Below are positions 1 to 7,875 of a stretch of 64,000 bases of DNA, piece after piece. The position numbers and the translations under genes were made by a program. The notes beneath the pieces are model-generated. The model was not told the DNA's origin. It was given only the letters and a program-made list of their open reading frames with translations, and made no database searches. The stretch spans positions 1,461,501 to 1,525,500 of the forward strand of contig NZ_CP066308.1 in NCBI RefSeq assembly GCF_016406105.1. The letters run 5' to 3'. Position 1 is the first letter of the stretch. Each line of letters starts with the position of its first letter. This stretch comes from Brevibacillus composti (GTDB lineage Bacteria > Bacillota > Bacilli > Brevibacillales > Brevibacillaceae).

Positions 1-294
1 AAAAATGTCTGGCGCACGCAGCTGCGCCATCTGATGGTAGACGGAGACGATCTCAAGGTAGTGCGGGATCTTTTGAGAGTCTCGTTTGATTGGGCTGGGC
101 TTGAGCGCGTAGACATACGGTGCCTGGCTGGTGATCACCTCCACCTCCCCTCGGTCCCGCAGGCGCCGCAAGACCCGGTTTGCCTCGTTTACTGGATTTC
201 GCAGGCCGACAAAATGCAGACGGATGATGTCATCCCGGGAGAGGCAGCGGAAGCGCTCCAGGTCTCGCAGGATCGCTTTGTCACGCGCTCGCAT
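1..294 (-). CDS. Replication-relaxation family protein (3' end cut by window)
   Basis: The reverse strand is open from an ATG at 294 to the window edge (98 codons, no stop). The protein begins MRARDKAILRDLERFRCLSR, followed by a winged-helix-like stretch (LSRDDIIRLHF, then NEANRVLRRLRDRGEVEV). This pattern is typical of replication-relaxation proteins of small integrative or conjugative elements and plasmids, which pair with an FtsK-type gene. Its start overlaps the end of the upstream FtsK gene by 14 bases, indicating one transcript and likely translational coupling. The function in the element (probably plasmid-like replication or origin processing) is inferred from the family. The C-terminal part lies outside the window. 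Confidence 0.75.
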   Translation of the reverse strand, partial: MRARDKAILRDLERFRCLSRDDIIRLHFVGLRNPVNEANRVLRRLRDRGEVEVITSQAPYVYALKPSPIKRDSQKIPHYLEIVSVYHQMAQLRAPDIF

Positions 295-1708
295 GCGGCG
301 GTACCTCCTCCTGCATAAGTGCGGTCAGCAGCTCGCGGAGATCCGCGCTTTCTTCGTCGTTGAGCTCAACAGGCTGCGGAATGTTCGGGTTTATCGGCGG
401 AAGCAAAGGCGCCTTCGCTACCCCAGCGTAGCGCCGCTTGATATCCTCCACCTGTGCTCGGGCCTCTTTGGGAGATAGCCATGGAGTCTGTACCTCGACC
501 GTATCCGTTGCCTGCTTGACGTAGCAACGGCCCTTGGTGTCTATGCCGGACGCCGCTGCCGTACCTAGAAACATCTTGCTGTTCATGTCATCTGACATAC
601 GGTAGGCGATACGCACGTTGAGGTTGTTCTTGAGTTTACCATCCATCACTTCGCGGTCCACACGCTGCTGGGAGAGGATGAGAAAGATTCCAAAACTCCG
701 GCCGAGCTGCCCGATCTCTTCCAGGATGTCGTGCGCCGCGCTCTCTCCCTCCAGGCTCGCAACCTCGTCGATACAAACGGCGACGTACGGGAGGCGCTCG
801 CCGGTCAGCTCCTCATATTCGTCCAGATCCACCGCTCCCGCCTGATGGAACATCTCTTGCCGGTACAATAGCACCTCGTGCACCTCCGCAAGCATCGCAA
901 CCACCTCCGCCCGCCGAACGGCGATCGCGCCCTCTACGTGCGGCACACCCCGATAAAGACCGAACTCCGTCATTTTTAGGTCGGCCAAAAACAGCCGGAG
1001 TCGGTCGGGGCCGTACACTTGCAGCCAAGTGTTGAGGATCACTCGAAGTGCTGTTGACTTGCCCCAGCCGGTAACGCCAACCAGGCCGACGTGTGGCGCT
1101 TGCTTGAGGTCTACAGCCACGCTGCCGTTGTATGCCTCTCCAATATATAGGGCAAAGCCTCCAGTGCGTTGCAGAGCCGCCTGCGCTGTCTCCAGACTGT
1201 ACGGGATCTTTGCTGGTAGAGTTTTGGGTATCAGCAGGCGGAATCGTCCGGCCCGGTCATTTACCAATTCAGCCGTCGGCCCAAACACCCGCTGGAACAC
1301 CCACGCTTTGCGCTCGATCAGATCCGGCTCCATCCCGATCGGCAGGCGGAGGTTAATGGTCGTGCAGTTGGCGGCGATCGCTACGCGCTCGATGGTCGGA
1401 AAAACGCGGTACGGCTTCATCTTGCCATCGCCCCAATCCTTCCTTTGCTTCTCCACGTAGACTCCAGCCTCAATAAAAGCCCGCACAAGCATCTCTTTGA
1501 CCTTGGCCTTGTCACTTATCCACCCAGGAGCTTTTAACGCCGTGTAGGCCGCACCGTATGCCAAGGTGATGGTTTTGATAAGCAGATAGAGTCCGTCTGC
1601 CAGACGGTACGTCGGCAGGCCGCCCAGGATTGATCCACCAAGCAGGTCAATCAGCAGGTTTCTGGCGAGATCCTGCAAGTAATCGTCAAACAACCTCAAA
1701 ACATTCAT
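281..1708 (-). CDS. FtsK/SpoIIIE-type DNA translocase of an integrative element
   Basis: 475 aa. A short N-terminal part has hydrophobic stretches near residues 20-60 that could anchor it in the membrane. The motor domain carries a Walker A motif GVTGWGKST near residues 211-219, a Walker B-like VAVCIDE segment, and a later LILSQQR sensor region. It is shorter than chromosomal FtsK/SpoIIIE (about 750-800 aa) and lacks a long linker and a visible gamma domain, which fits conjugation-type coupling ATPases of ICEs. The start is an ATG preceded by AAAGGGGG. It is co-oriented with and overlaps the replication-relaxation gene. The role is probably moving element DNA during transfer or replication; the substrate is inferred from context. 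Confidence 0.85.
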   Translation of the reverse strand: MNVLRLFDDYLQDLARNLLIDLLGGSILGGLPTYRLADGLYLLIKTITLAYGAAYTALKAPGWISDKAKVKEMLVRAFIEAGVYVEKQRKDWGDGKMKPYRVFPTIERVAIAANCTTINLRLPIGMEPDLIERKAWVFQRVFGPTAELVNDRAGRFRLLIPKTLPAKIPYSLETAQAALQRTGGFALYIGEAYNGSVAVDLKQAPHVGLVGVTGWGKSTALRVILNTWLQVYGPDRLRLFLADLKMTEFGLYRGVPHVEGAIAVRRAEVVAMLAEVHEVLLYRQEMFHQAGAVDLDEYEELTGERLPYVAVCIDEVASLEGESAAHDILEEIGQLGRSFGIFLILSQQRVDREVMDGKLKNNLNVRIAYRMSDDMNSKMFLGTAAASGIDTKGRCYVKQATDTVEVQTPWLSPKEARAQVEDIKRRYAGVAKAPLLPPINPNIPQPVELNDEESADLRELLTALMQEEVPPHASA

Positions 1709-1850
1709 ACAATTCTGCCCCCTTTAGGCCTCGCTCCGCTCCGGGCTCCGCCCTCATCGCTGCGCTCTTAACAAACTTTCGTTTTGCCCAGACATCAATG
1801 CCCAAAGCTTGGATAACGCAATAACCCTACCGATGTAGATACTCCGGTCG

Positions 1851-1922
1851 CTACTGCATTAGCTATTGCGGTAGTAAAGCGTATTGGGCAGGGGTTGTAC
1901 AAAATTCGAATTTTTATTCGAA
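1851..1922. promoter_or_regulatory. Divergent control region between FtsK gene and XRE regulator
   Basis: The 266-base gap between the divergent genes holds an imperfect inverted repeat at 1851-1874 (CTACTGCATT and ATTGCGGTAG arms) and two TTCGAA palindromes at 1905-1910 and 1917-1922, spaced about one helical turn apart. These are plausible operator sites for the neighbouring XRE protein. No clear -35/-10 pair was assigned. Confidence 0.35.
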
Positions 1923-1974
1923 GACAAGTTTAATATTCTGAATCCTTGTCCAACCTGTGGATGAGGTGATTAAA

Positions 1975-2199
1975 ATGTTTGGACTTGGGAAGAAGAGGTC
2001 AAAGTTAGGAAAATGGCTTGATCACAGAGGAATCACACAGCAGAAACTGAGTAAGGATTCAGGAGTAAACAATAATACTATTTCGCGACTAGCTACGGAT
2101 GATGAGTATCTCCCGACCATGAGAACTGCTCAGCGGATACTAAAAGCGATAAGAAAAATTGATCCTGATGTAAAACAGGATGATTTTTGGTCGATGTAG
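1975..2199 (+). CDS. Small XRE-family helix-turn-helix regulator
   Basis: 74 aa from the ATG at 1975, chosen because GAGGTGAT lies 6-7 bases upstream; an in-frame ATG 18 bases earlier has no site. Almost the whole protein is one HTH_3 fold: GITQQKLSKDSGVNNNTISR is the helix-turn-helix. It is divergent from the FtsK gene, the usual place for the immunity/repressor or excision regulator of a small ICE. Which of these roles it plays cannot be told from sequence. The ORF directly downstream starts 13 bases after its stop. Confidence 0.75.
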   Translation: MFGLGKKRSKLGKWLDHRGITQQKLSKDSGVNNNTISRLATDDEYLPTMRTAQRILKAIRKIDPDVKQDDFWSM

Positions 2200-2212
2200 G
2201 AGGATGTTTACT

Positions 2213-2416
2213 TTGAAAAGTACAAGAAGGCCCAAACGGCCACCCATTAGGATCGTGGCACATTACATGCTAATCGATGGAAAAGAAGTGGAGATTGACC
2301 CATTCAAGACAGATTTACCGGATCGATGCAAATTGGTACTGGCGGAAATGATGACTGGCTATCCCTGCAGGTTCGTTGACAACATTGACAACGGATTTGA
2401 CAACGCACTAAAGTAA
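2213..2416 (+). CDS. Small element-encoded protein of unknown function
   Basis: 67 aa if translation starts at TTG 2213, which sits 8 bases after TAGGAGGA (2198-2204). An in-frame ATG at 2204 is too close to that site to be used. The protein has a basic N-terminus (KSTRRPKRPP) followed by a compact mixed region and no recognisable domain. It lies 13 bases after the XRE gene and just before the element's attachment site, so it belongs to the mobile element. No function is assigned. Confidence 0.55.
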   Translation: MKSTRRPKRPPIRIVAHYMLIDGKEVEIDPFKTDLPDRCKLVLAEMMTGYPCRFVDNIDNGFDNALK

Positions 2417-2450
2417 TACAGGTGAACTTAATTCGTCTTAAATTAAGAAA

Positions 2451-2476
2451 AACCGCAGTAGAATGCGGTTTGTGCG
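2451..2476 (+). terminator. Hairpin after the element's rightmost gene
   Basis: AACCGCA at 2451-2457 and TGCGGTT at 2464-2470 form a 7-bp stem with a 6-base loop. Only a weak T-run follows, so termination is likely but not certain. Confidence 0.4.
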
Positions 2477-2520
2477 CTATCATTATCCAACGGAACTGTA
2501 ATCGATCAAATTGACAGGGT

Positions 2521-2555
2521 GGGGGTCGCTGGTTCGAACCCAGTCCGGATCACCA
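2521..2555 (+). mobile_element. Attachment site: duplicated tRNA 3' end
   Basis: The sequence contains a T-arm (stem GCTGG/CCAGT around loop TTCGAAC), then CCGGATC as the 3' acceptor strand, A as discriminator and CCA. No anticodon arm, D-arm or 5' acceptor strand precedes it, so this is not a functional tRNA. A tRNA 3' fragment directly after mobile-element genes is the classic footprint of tyrosine-recombinase integration, marking the right end of the element whose genes fill the left edge. I could not name the tRNA; the intact copy and the integrase should lie left of the window. Confidence 0.7.
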
Positions 2556-2568
2556 TAATACATAAGCC

Positions 2569-2597
2569 AAAACCCTTGAGAAATCAGGGGTTTTTTT
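2569..2597 (+). terminator. Rho-independent terminator
   Basis: AAACCCTTGA and TCAGGGGTTT arms followed by a T7 run, directly downstream of the tRNA 3' fragment. This is probably the original terminator of the tRNA transcription unit. Confidence 0.7.
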
Positions 2598-2687
2598 GTT
2601 TTATCGGTGACGAAGAGGGCATCCCTGGATAAATACCCCTCTGGTCAAGAGTTAGTCAAGCATGATCGGGTGGTCAATCATCGTAAA

Positions 2688-2727
2688 TCCCTTTAGGCAG
2701 AGGTTTTTGCCGGAGGGATTTTTTTGC
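2688..2727 (+). terminator. Hairpin with T-run before the toxin gene
   Basis: AAATCCCT and AGGGATTT arms enclose a loop and end in a T-tract. No gene is seen between this and the tRNA fragment; the rest of 2600-2886 holds only a possible AT-rich promoter (TATAAT near 2825) for the toxin gene. Confidence 0.45.
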
Positions 2728-2886
2728 CTGCCTCCAAGGTCCGACGGCCCGGGAAATGGTGTTTTTTTCCTAACAGGCTTTTGGACTTTCGGAGGATATC
2801 CCTCTTTTCTTTCATAGACTACCATATAATGGTAAGTACCTTTATTTTCAGGGATAGCGGATGGTTTGTAAAAAGGAGGGAGACCC

Positions 2887-5202
2887 ATGGTCATTCTTCG
2901 AAAGCACTACGTGCTGATCATGCTGGTTCTGCTGATGTGTGTGCCATTTGCCGCGTTTGCGGCGGATAAACCAAACCCCAACATGCTGCGTGCCGATGAG
3001 CGTGATCATATAGCAGGGGGCGGCGGGGCAGGCGTCGCTCCGTACGATCTTCATAGCTTCCAGGTGCTTTATGCAAAGTATGTGGAGGCGCAGTGGGACG
3101 GGAGGGTGCCAATAGACCCGGGAAGCCCTGATGGAGCCGATTACCGTGGGGAAGGCGGTAACGTAGAAGGAGACGCGGTCGATCTGCGTGGATCGGGTTT
3201 TGATGCGAGAGGCCCCGGATTTGACGTCAACGACCCGGGAGCCGACTTTAAAGGTCCTGGCTATGACGCGAGAGGACCGGGACACGACGGGAGTCATCCG
3301 GGCGCGGATCTTCGCAGAGAGGGCGGCGATGCCTCTGGGGCAAAGGAAACGAAGGTGGGCTTCGTCAATTGGATTATCGGGGGAGCGGGAAAAGCGCTCG
3401 ATACCGGGTGGAACCTGTGGAACAATACAGCGGATAAAGTAAAAAGCGGGCTGAAATATGCTTTTGACGCTGCCGTCGATACGGTAAAGACTGCCGCCAA
3501 AGCGGTTGCCGGTGCGGCAGGAAAGGCAATAGAGTGGACGAAGAACAACTGGGAGTTCGCCCTGGTCACGACGGCGGGCGTAGCTCTTACGGTAGCGGGA
3601 GCCTTTTTCCCGCCGCTGCTTCCTTTTGGCGTGGCGATTTTGGCGGGGGAGGCCATCTCCGGCGGGATCGGCTATGCGTTTGGACTGAAAGGCCAAGAGC
3701 TTCTGCGTGAGATGGCGATTGGCGGCGCACTGTCGCTGGCCGGGATGGGAGCGGGAGCGCTGATTGGCCGGGCAGCGACAGCCGTAGCGCGGATGAAGCC
3801 CATCACGGGTCTGATCAGCAAGGGATCAAATTTGGTCAGTCGGGGAACCCAGACGCTCAAAGGCGTGGCCCGCCACGGAGCACAAGTACTTGGCCGGGCG
3901 GCGAAGTGGGTAAAACAGACGCCAGTGGCCCGGGCGGTTGCCAATCTGGGGACAAAAGCCGGTAATGCGGCCCGCGCTGTCCAGGCAACTGTGAGACAAG
4001 CGGGCAATGCCGTTCGCAGTAATGTTGCGAATGCGCTCAAGCAGGCTGGAAAATCACTTCGGGGCGTGGGTACGAGCATAGCACAGCGAATAGGGAGTGC
4101 CTATAGAGCCGTTACCTCGCGGATGCAGCAAGCGGGCGGAGCCGTTCGCGCCGCGGTAGCTAGAGCAACACAGACGCGCCTGGGGCAGGCCCTCTCGGCA
4201 GCGGCTCGTGGGGCGGGCCGTTACGTGCGCACCGCAAGCAATGCTGTGAGAAGCAGCAAACCCGTCCAGGGAATGGCCAATCTCGTCCGCCAAGCCGGAA
4301 AAAGCGGAGGTTCGCTGGCGAGTCGAGCAGCAAGCACCGTGCGGACCGTGACGCAAAGGGCCGGAAGCAAAATCAGCTCCGCTGTGCAAGCCGTCGTCCG
4401 TTCTGCGCCGGTAAGGTCGGTGGTGGCCATAAGCCGCCAGGTCGGACAGCAGGTGAACAAGCTTGGCGGCGCGGTGTCCCGTGCTCTGGCCACAACCGTG
4501 ATGCGGAGCAAAGCTGCGGGCGCAGCTGAAGGCTTTGCGGCCAGCGTGGCGGATGACAAAATGCGCGGGCAAAAAGTAGATTACCGGAAAGCCGTAATTG
4601 CCGCAACGATCGGGGCTGTGTTGGTTACAGGCGCTTCGCTGGGGAGCAAGACAAATCCGGCTCCGCTGAATCATACGGTGCAGGCGGCTGTATCCAACAG
4701 CGCGGAGCAGGTGAAGCCCGGCGCGGTATCGCCGCGGGTATTGTCTCAGGCGCAGGCTGGAGATAATATTGGGGTTCTGCTCAGGACTGCGGGGACGAGT
4801 AAAGTTCAAACAGGTGGTAGAGAACTCTCTGTCGATGAATACTTAAGACGATTAGATAATGCAGAAGAAATGTATGAGTCCTTCAGGAAGTCAAATGTTG
4901 ATGTTCAGGCTATTGCCAAAAATACAGGAATGGCTGAACATAGGGTACAAAGGATAAAAGAACATCTATTTTTCAAAGAGCACATCAAGGAGCATGGTGT
5001 TGGACGTTTTGAAGCAGATTACGAAATTGCTCAAGCATGGGATAGGCTTCAAAAAGGGACATACAAGCGGAATGATATCGACTTATTGAATCATGAACTC
5101 TTTGAATCAAAATTTGAAGGCATTTTTAAGACGGATTACAGGACCGCTCACGACAGAACGGTAGATTCTGGGCGTCCATGGCATCCGCCAGAGGAGGAGT
5201 AA
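2887..5202 (+). CDS. Secreted polymorphic-toxin-like protein
   Basis: 771 aa from an ATG 6 bases after AAAGGAGGGA. Residues 1-26 form a Sec signal peptide ending AFA-A. Residues 83-150 are about ten heptapeptides of consensus GxDxRGP. Residues 225-300 hold hydrophobic, glycine-rich segments that look membrane-inserting. Residues 300-600 are an Ala/Arg-rich repetitive helical region. From about residue 636 (near 4795) base composition becomes AT-rich and the protein turns into a compact polar domain with a DLLNHELFE segment near the end. A modular carrier with an AT-rich, swapped C-terminus next to a small immunity-like gene is the hallmark of polymorphic toxins. The toxic activity is not identified; HELFE might be a metal or catalytic site. 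Confidence 0.65.
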   Translation: MVILRKHYVLIMLVLLMCVPFAAFAADKPNPNMLRADERDHIAGGGGAGVAPYDLHSFQVLYAKYVEAQWDGRVPIDPGSPDGADYRGEGGNVEGDAVDLRGSGFDARGPGFDVNDPGADFKGPGYDARGPGHDGSHPGADLRREGGDASGAKETKVGFVNWIIGGAGKALDTGWNLWNNTADKVKSGLKYAFDAAVDTVKTAAKAVAGAAGKAIEWTKNNWEFALVTTAGVALTVAGAFFPPLLPFGVAILAGEAISGGIGYAFGLKGQELLREMAIGGALSLAGMGAGALIGRAATAVARMKPITGLISKGSNLVSRGTQTLKGVARHGAQVLGRAAKWVKQTPVARAVANLGTKAGNAARAVQATVRQAGNAVRSNVANALKQAGKSLRGVGTSIAQRIGSAYRAVTSRMQQAGGAVRAAVARATQTRLGQALSAAARGAGRYVRTASNAVRSSKPVQGMANLVRQAGKSGGSLASRAASTVRTVTQRAGSKISSAVQAVVRSAPVRSVVAISRQVGQQVNKLGGAVSRALATTVMRSKAAGAAEGFAASVADDKMRGQKVDYRKAVIAATIGAVLVTGASLGSKTNPAPLNHTVQAAVSNSAEQVKPGAVSPRVLSQAQAGDNIGVLLRTAGTSKVQTGGRELSVDEYLRRLDNAEEMYESFRKSNVDVQAIAKNTGMAEHRVQRIKEHLFFKEHIKEHGVGRFEADYEIAQAWDRLQKGTYKRNDIDLLNHELFESKFEGIFKTDYRTAHDRTVDSGRPWHPPEEE
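3133..3337 (+). repeat. Heptapeptide repeat-encoding stretch (GxDxRGP)
   Basis: About ten in-frame 21-base units encode heptapeptides such as GFDARGP, GADFKGP and GYDARGP in the N-terminal part of the secreted toxin-like protein. Unit sequences differ, so this is an old repeat rather than a recent expansion. Confidence 0.75.
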
Positions 5203-5204
5203 TT

Positions 5205-5456
5205 TTGGCTTCGTATGTACTGTTACTTAAAGAATTTGAAAACGATGAATCTGTTATCTACAAATTTGGACCAAATGAGAATGTGATGGGAAAAATCGAA
5301 TTAAATAAGTTAACCAGAAAATTTTCAGAGTTAGAAAGTATACCCGACCCAAGTATTCCATCGAAGTTCTATTTTGACAGAGCGGCACAGAGATTGTCAG
5401 TTTGCCTAGTTAGAGAAGATGGAAAGTTTCCGGAAAGAACGACATTCGAGTCTTAA
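5205..5456 (+). CDS. Probable cognate immunity protein
   Basis: 83 aa from TTG 5205, which follows GAGGAGGAG at the 3' end of the toxin gene and starts 2 bases after its stop. The protein (ASYVLLLKEFENDESVIYKF...) is small, soluble, beta-rich and acidic, and has no family I can name. Its base composition is AT-rich like the toxin's C-terminal module and unlike the GC-rich carrier, so module and this gene probably moved together. The immunity role is inferred from position, size and composition only. Confidence 0.55.
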   Translation: MASYVLLLKEFENDESVIYKFGPNENVMGKIELNKLTRKFSELESIPDPSIPSKFYFDRAAQRLSVCLVREDGKFPERTTFES

Positions 5457-6023
5457 TAAAACCCTTTAGTTGGATAGGGGTTACCCAGTGCCGGGTGAAC
5501 CTCATTCCCTCATCATTACCAACATAGCCTTTGTGCTACCCGTAGGAAGTATTCACGAATTTAGATGTACGTACAGAATGTCCGGAAAAAGTACGCCTAT
5601 TTAACGCAATAACGTTACACATAACAGGTCAATTATGGTCAGATGCCACCATAAAAGACCTGTTATTTGTTTTCTTCGTTTTCTTGCAGTTTTTTCAAAT
5701 ATGATTGCAACAATGTACGTATGTATGTACATACAGCGATGGATAGGATGAAAGAGATATATCTCATCGTTTTAGAAGGATATAGCGACCATAAAGATTG
5801 TCAGGAATCAACTGAGAGTTTTCATAACGGGAAGGACAGGTGTGTGTGAATGCTAATCAAATAATTAACCACCTCGTTGTCAACGCCGGAATTAATTTGA
5901 CCCACTAGCGTCGGGATATTTTTGACCTACCTGTGCGCCTGGCGTCGAATAGATCGTTTTTTCGTTTCTTTTATGGAAGCTATTACTTGCGTGCGAATGA
6001 GGAGTAGTTAAATGGAGGATAAC
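5457..6023 (+). other. AT-rich spacer between immunity genes
   Basis: 567 bases with no convincing gene. It contains a strong terminator at 5621-5670. A stretch at about 5860-5945 with two TTGACC-like repeats resembles terminal repeats of some insertion sequences, but no transposase remnant was found. Such spacers are common between successive immunity cassettes. Confidence 0.4.
5621..5672 (+). terminator. Terminator after the toxin-immunity pair
   Basis: ATAACAGGTC at 5621-5630 pairs with GACCTGTTAT at 5657-5666. An inner ATGGT/ACCAT hairpin lies within the loop and a T-rich run follows. Confidence 0.7.
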
Positions 6024-6449
6024 ATGAATGAAAAAATATTAAATATGATCGAAGAGTATGGTGAAGAAAAGGATTTTTTCGGAAAAGTATCCGACGAGGA
6101 TATTCGTAATGCTGAAGAAATACTTGGTTTAAGATTTCCTCAAAGTTATCGAGACTTTATAAAAAACTATGGCTCAGGTGGAATCTGTGGGGTGGAGGTC
6201 TTAGGAGTTCAAGGGAATCTTGGGGCTTCTGTCGTAAAAGCTACTGAAAGATGGAGAAAATTGGGATTGGATTTAAAGCTCATTGTAATTGAGGAATCAG
6301 GAGAGTTTGTTCGCTGTATGTTTTCTGCTGATTTTAATGATGATAGGGTGTTTAGTTGGGATAGGGGCAGGAAAGGACCCTCCGTTCGTTATGATACATT
6401 TGATGACTATTTACTTGATATGTTTCAGGAAGGAATTGACAACTTGTAG
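6024..6449 (+). CDS. SUKH (SMI1/KNR4) family immunity protein
   Basis: 141 aa from ATG 6024, chosen because GGAGG lies 6 bases upstream; the in-frame ATG at 6012 overlaps that site. The features fit SUKH proteins: an acidic helical N-terminus, then DEDIRNAEEILGLRFPQSYR with the conserved aromatic region DFIKNYGSGG, a strand-rich middle and DTFDDYLLDMF at the end. SUKH proteins neutralise contact-dependent or secreted nuclease toxins. It has no adjacent intact toxin, only the orphan carrier fragment that follows, so it is probably a retained immunity gene. The exact toxin it answers is unknown. Confidence 0.8.
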   Translation: MNEKILNMIEEYGEEKDFFGKVSDEDIRNAEEILGLRFPQSYRDFIKNYGSGGICGVEVLGVQGNLGASVVKATERWRKLGLDLKLIVIEESGEFVRCMFSADFNDDRVFSWDRGRKGPSVRYDTFDDYLLDMFQEGIDNL

Positions 6450-6456
6450 TTAGGCG

Positions 6457-6789
6457 CTCAAAGGCATAGCCAGCCAAGGAACGCAAGTACTTGGTCGGGC
6501 GGCGAAGTGGGTAAAACAGACGCCAGTGGCCCGGGCGGTTGCCAATCCGGGGACAAAAGCGAGTCATGCGGGGCACACTGTCCAGGCAGCTGCGAGACAA
6601 GCGGGGAATGCCGTTCGGAGTAATGTTGCGAATGCGCTCAAGCAGGCTGGAAATGTACTGCGGGGCGTGGGTGCGAGCTCAGCGCGGAGCAGTATCATTC
6701 TTCTTGAAACGGAAGGGGTTCTTACGGAGGTAGGCAGTTTCCTGAGATTAGAAACAGAATATGTAAGAATGTATGAGACTAATATATAG
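6457..6789 (+). pseudogene. Orphan fragment of the toxin carrier gene
   Basis: Bases 6457-6688 are a diverged copy, without indels, of 3856-4087 in the toxin gene (shared LGRAAKWVKQTPVARAVAN and QAGNAVRSNVANALKQAG). The frame stays open but has no start: it begins 7 bases after the SUKH stop. Beyond 6690 the sequence is unrelated to the carrier and encodes about 33 residues ending YVRMYETNI. This is a remnant of another toxin version left by recombination, as seen at loci that swap toxin tips. Confidence 0.75.
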
Positions 6790-6799
6790 CGAAGACTCT

Positions 6800-6836
6800 A
6801 AACCTTGATTTGCTTCGTGCCTTTCAAGGTTTTTTT
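6800..6836 (+). terminator. Terminator after the orphan fragment
   Basis: AAACCTTGA and TCAAGGTTT arms followed by T7. It probably once ended the toxin/immunity transcription unit. Confidence 0.7.
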
Positions 6837-6902
6837 CTTTGAGTGGGGACTACCACGTGAAGAGTGAAGCTACTATTCATACACAACCTTGAATTGCAAT
6901 GA

Positions 6903-7366
6903 CTAGAACAAATCTACCGGACATTCGGAAGTGTTCGAAACGATCCGTTCCAAACACCTCGATCGGTTGCTCTTCAAAATCCCAATTAGTTTTTCCGCAG
7001 ATTCAAAGTACAACTGGATAATCAGGCTGGCACCTTCAATCCTCCCGTCCGCCGCACCGTGTGTATTGATGTCGGGAGTGTCCAATAGGCTTTTTTACAA
7101 AATGCTCAGTCCGATACCTTAGATGAAAGGCTGAAATCCGATTTATCGGTTAAGCCATGAACCCCATAATTAAGAAGGTATGTAAGAAAGGAAGCCTGAT
7201 TTGTTTTCTTATGCTTATAACGAACAACAATTTCTATCGTGCTTCCTGTGTGATTCATCTTCGTTAATTCAACAGAAGCAAAGTCCACATTCTCGTGATA
7301 CGTCCTGACCAATTTCTCAAATGATGAAAAGCTATAGTTGTATGTGTAATTCGGGTCCAACAAATC
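6903..7366 (-). pseudogene. Decayed small ORFs in an AT-rich spacer
   Basis: Two reverse-strand open stretches (7366-7106, 85 codons, and 7085-6903, 60 codons) look protein-like (FSSFEKLVRTYHENVDFASV; AADGRIEGASLIIQLYFESA), but each begins only at TTG right after an in-frame stop and neither has a ribosome-binding site. They are probably remains of one or two small genes. The rest of 6837-7423 contains nothing I can support. Confidence 0.35.
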
Positions 7367-7423
7367 TTATGCAGATAAGTTACGGCACAAAGAAAGATTC
7401 ATGAACGCAACGGTAATAATGGA

Positions 7424-7446
7424 GCCCCTCGCTACTGACGAGGGGC
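7424..7446 (-). terminator. Terminator of the UPF0060 gene
   Basis: GCCCCTCG and CGAGGGGC form a perfect 8-bp stem overlapping the stop codon of the gene, with T-rich sequence following on the reverse strand. Confidence 0.65.
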
Positions 7447-7755
7447 CCATAACATTACGGAGACACCCATAACGCATATGCATGCTCCAATCCAGTCATA
7501 CATGTCGGGGGTCTTCTTATCAATCCACCATCCCCACAGTACAGCCAGAACAATAAAAACGCCGCCATAAGCAGCGTACACTCTCCCAAATGACGGAAAG
7601 CTCTGGAGGGTAGCGATGATTCCGTACGATACCAGAACAATGCCTCCGACGATGCCATACCAGAGTGGTTTTGATTCTCGAAGCCACAGCCAGACTAGGT
7701 ATCCTCCGCCGATTTCAGCAAGGCCGGCAAGAATGAAAAGAAAAATGGCGAGCAT
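7432..7755 (-). CDS. YnfA-type (UPF0060) small membrane protein
   Basis: 107 aa with four predicted membrane helices. [20 protein letters not shown] at the N-terminus and [20 protein letters not shown] in the middle are diagnostic of the UPF0060 family, which resembles small multidrug-resistance proteins. The length matches the family, so the gene is intact. It stands alone with its own terminator. The substrate is unknown; efflux of small cations or biocides is suggested for relatives, but this is not shown by the sequence. Confidence 0.9.
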   Translation of the reverse strand: MLAIFLFILAGLAEIGGGYLVWLWLRESKPLWYGIVGGIVLVSYGIIATLQSFPSFGRVYAAYGGVFIVLAVLWGWWIDKKTPDMYDWIGACICVMGVSVMLWAPRQ

Positions 7756-7842
7756 GTAAAATCCACTCCTTTTTCTGCAAGTCTACTACAAAAGGTAGCG
7801 AGAAAGGAATGGAACCAACCACGCGATGTGATGACGGAGCAT

Positions 7843-7865
7843 AAAAAAAACCCCTGTAAAGGGGG
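7843..7865 (-). terminator. Terminator of the DUF2935 gene
   Basis: On the reverse strand CCCC-TTTACA-GGGG is followed by T8, 10 bases beyond the stop codon. Confidence 0.6.
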
Positions 7866-7875
7866 AGAGCTCGAG

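Noticed and set aside
2521-2555. A complete tRNA gene
   Set aside because: D-arm, anticodon arm and 5' acceptor strand are absent; only the 3' end is present.
5860-5945. Possible IS21-like terminal repeats
   Set aside because: Two short similar motifs only; no transposase fragment or matching second end was found.
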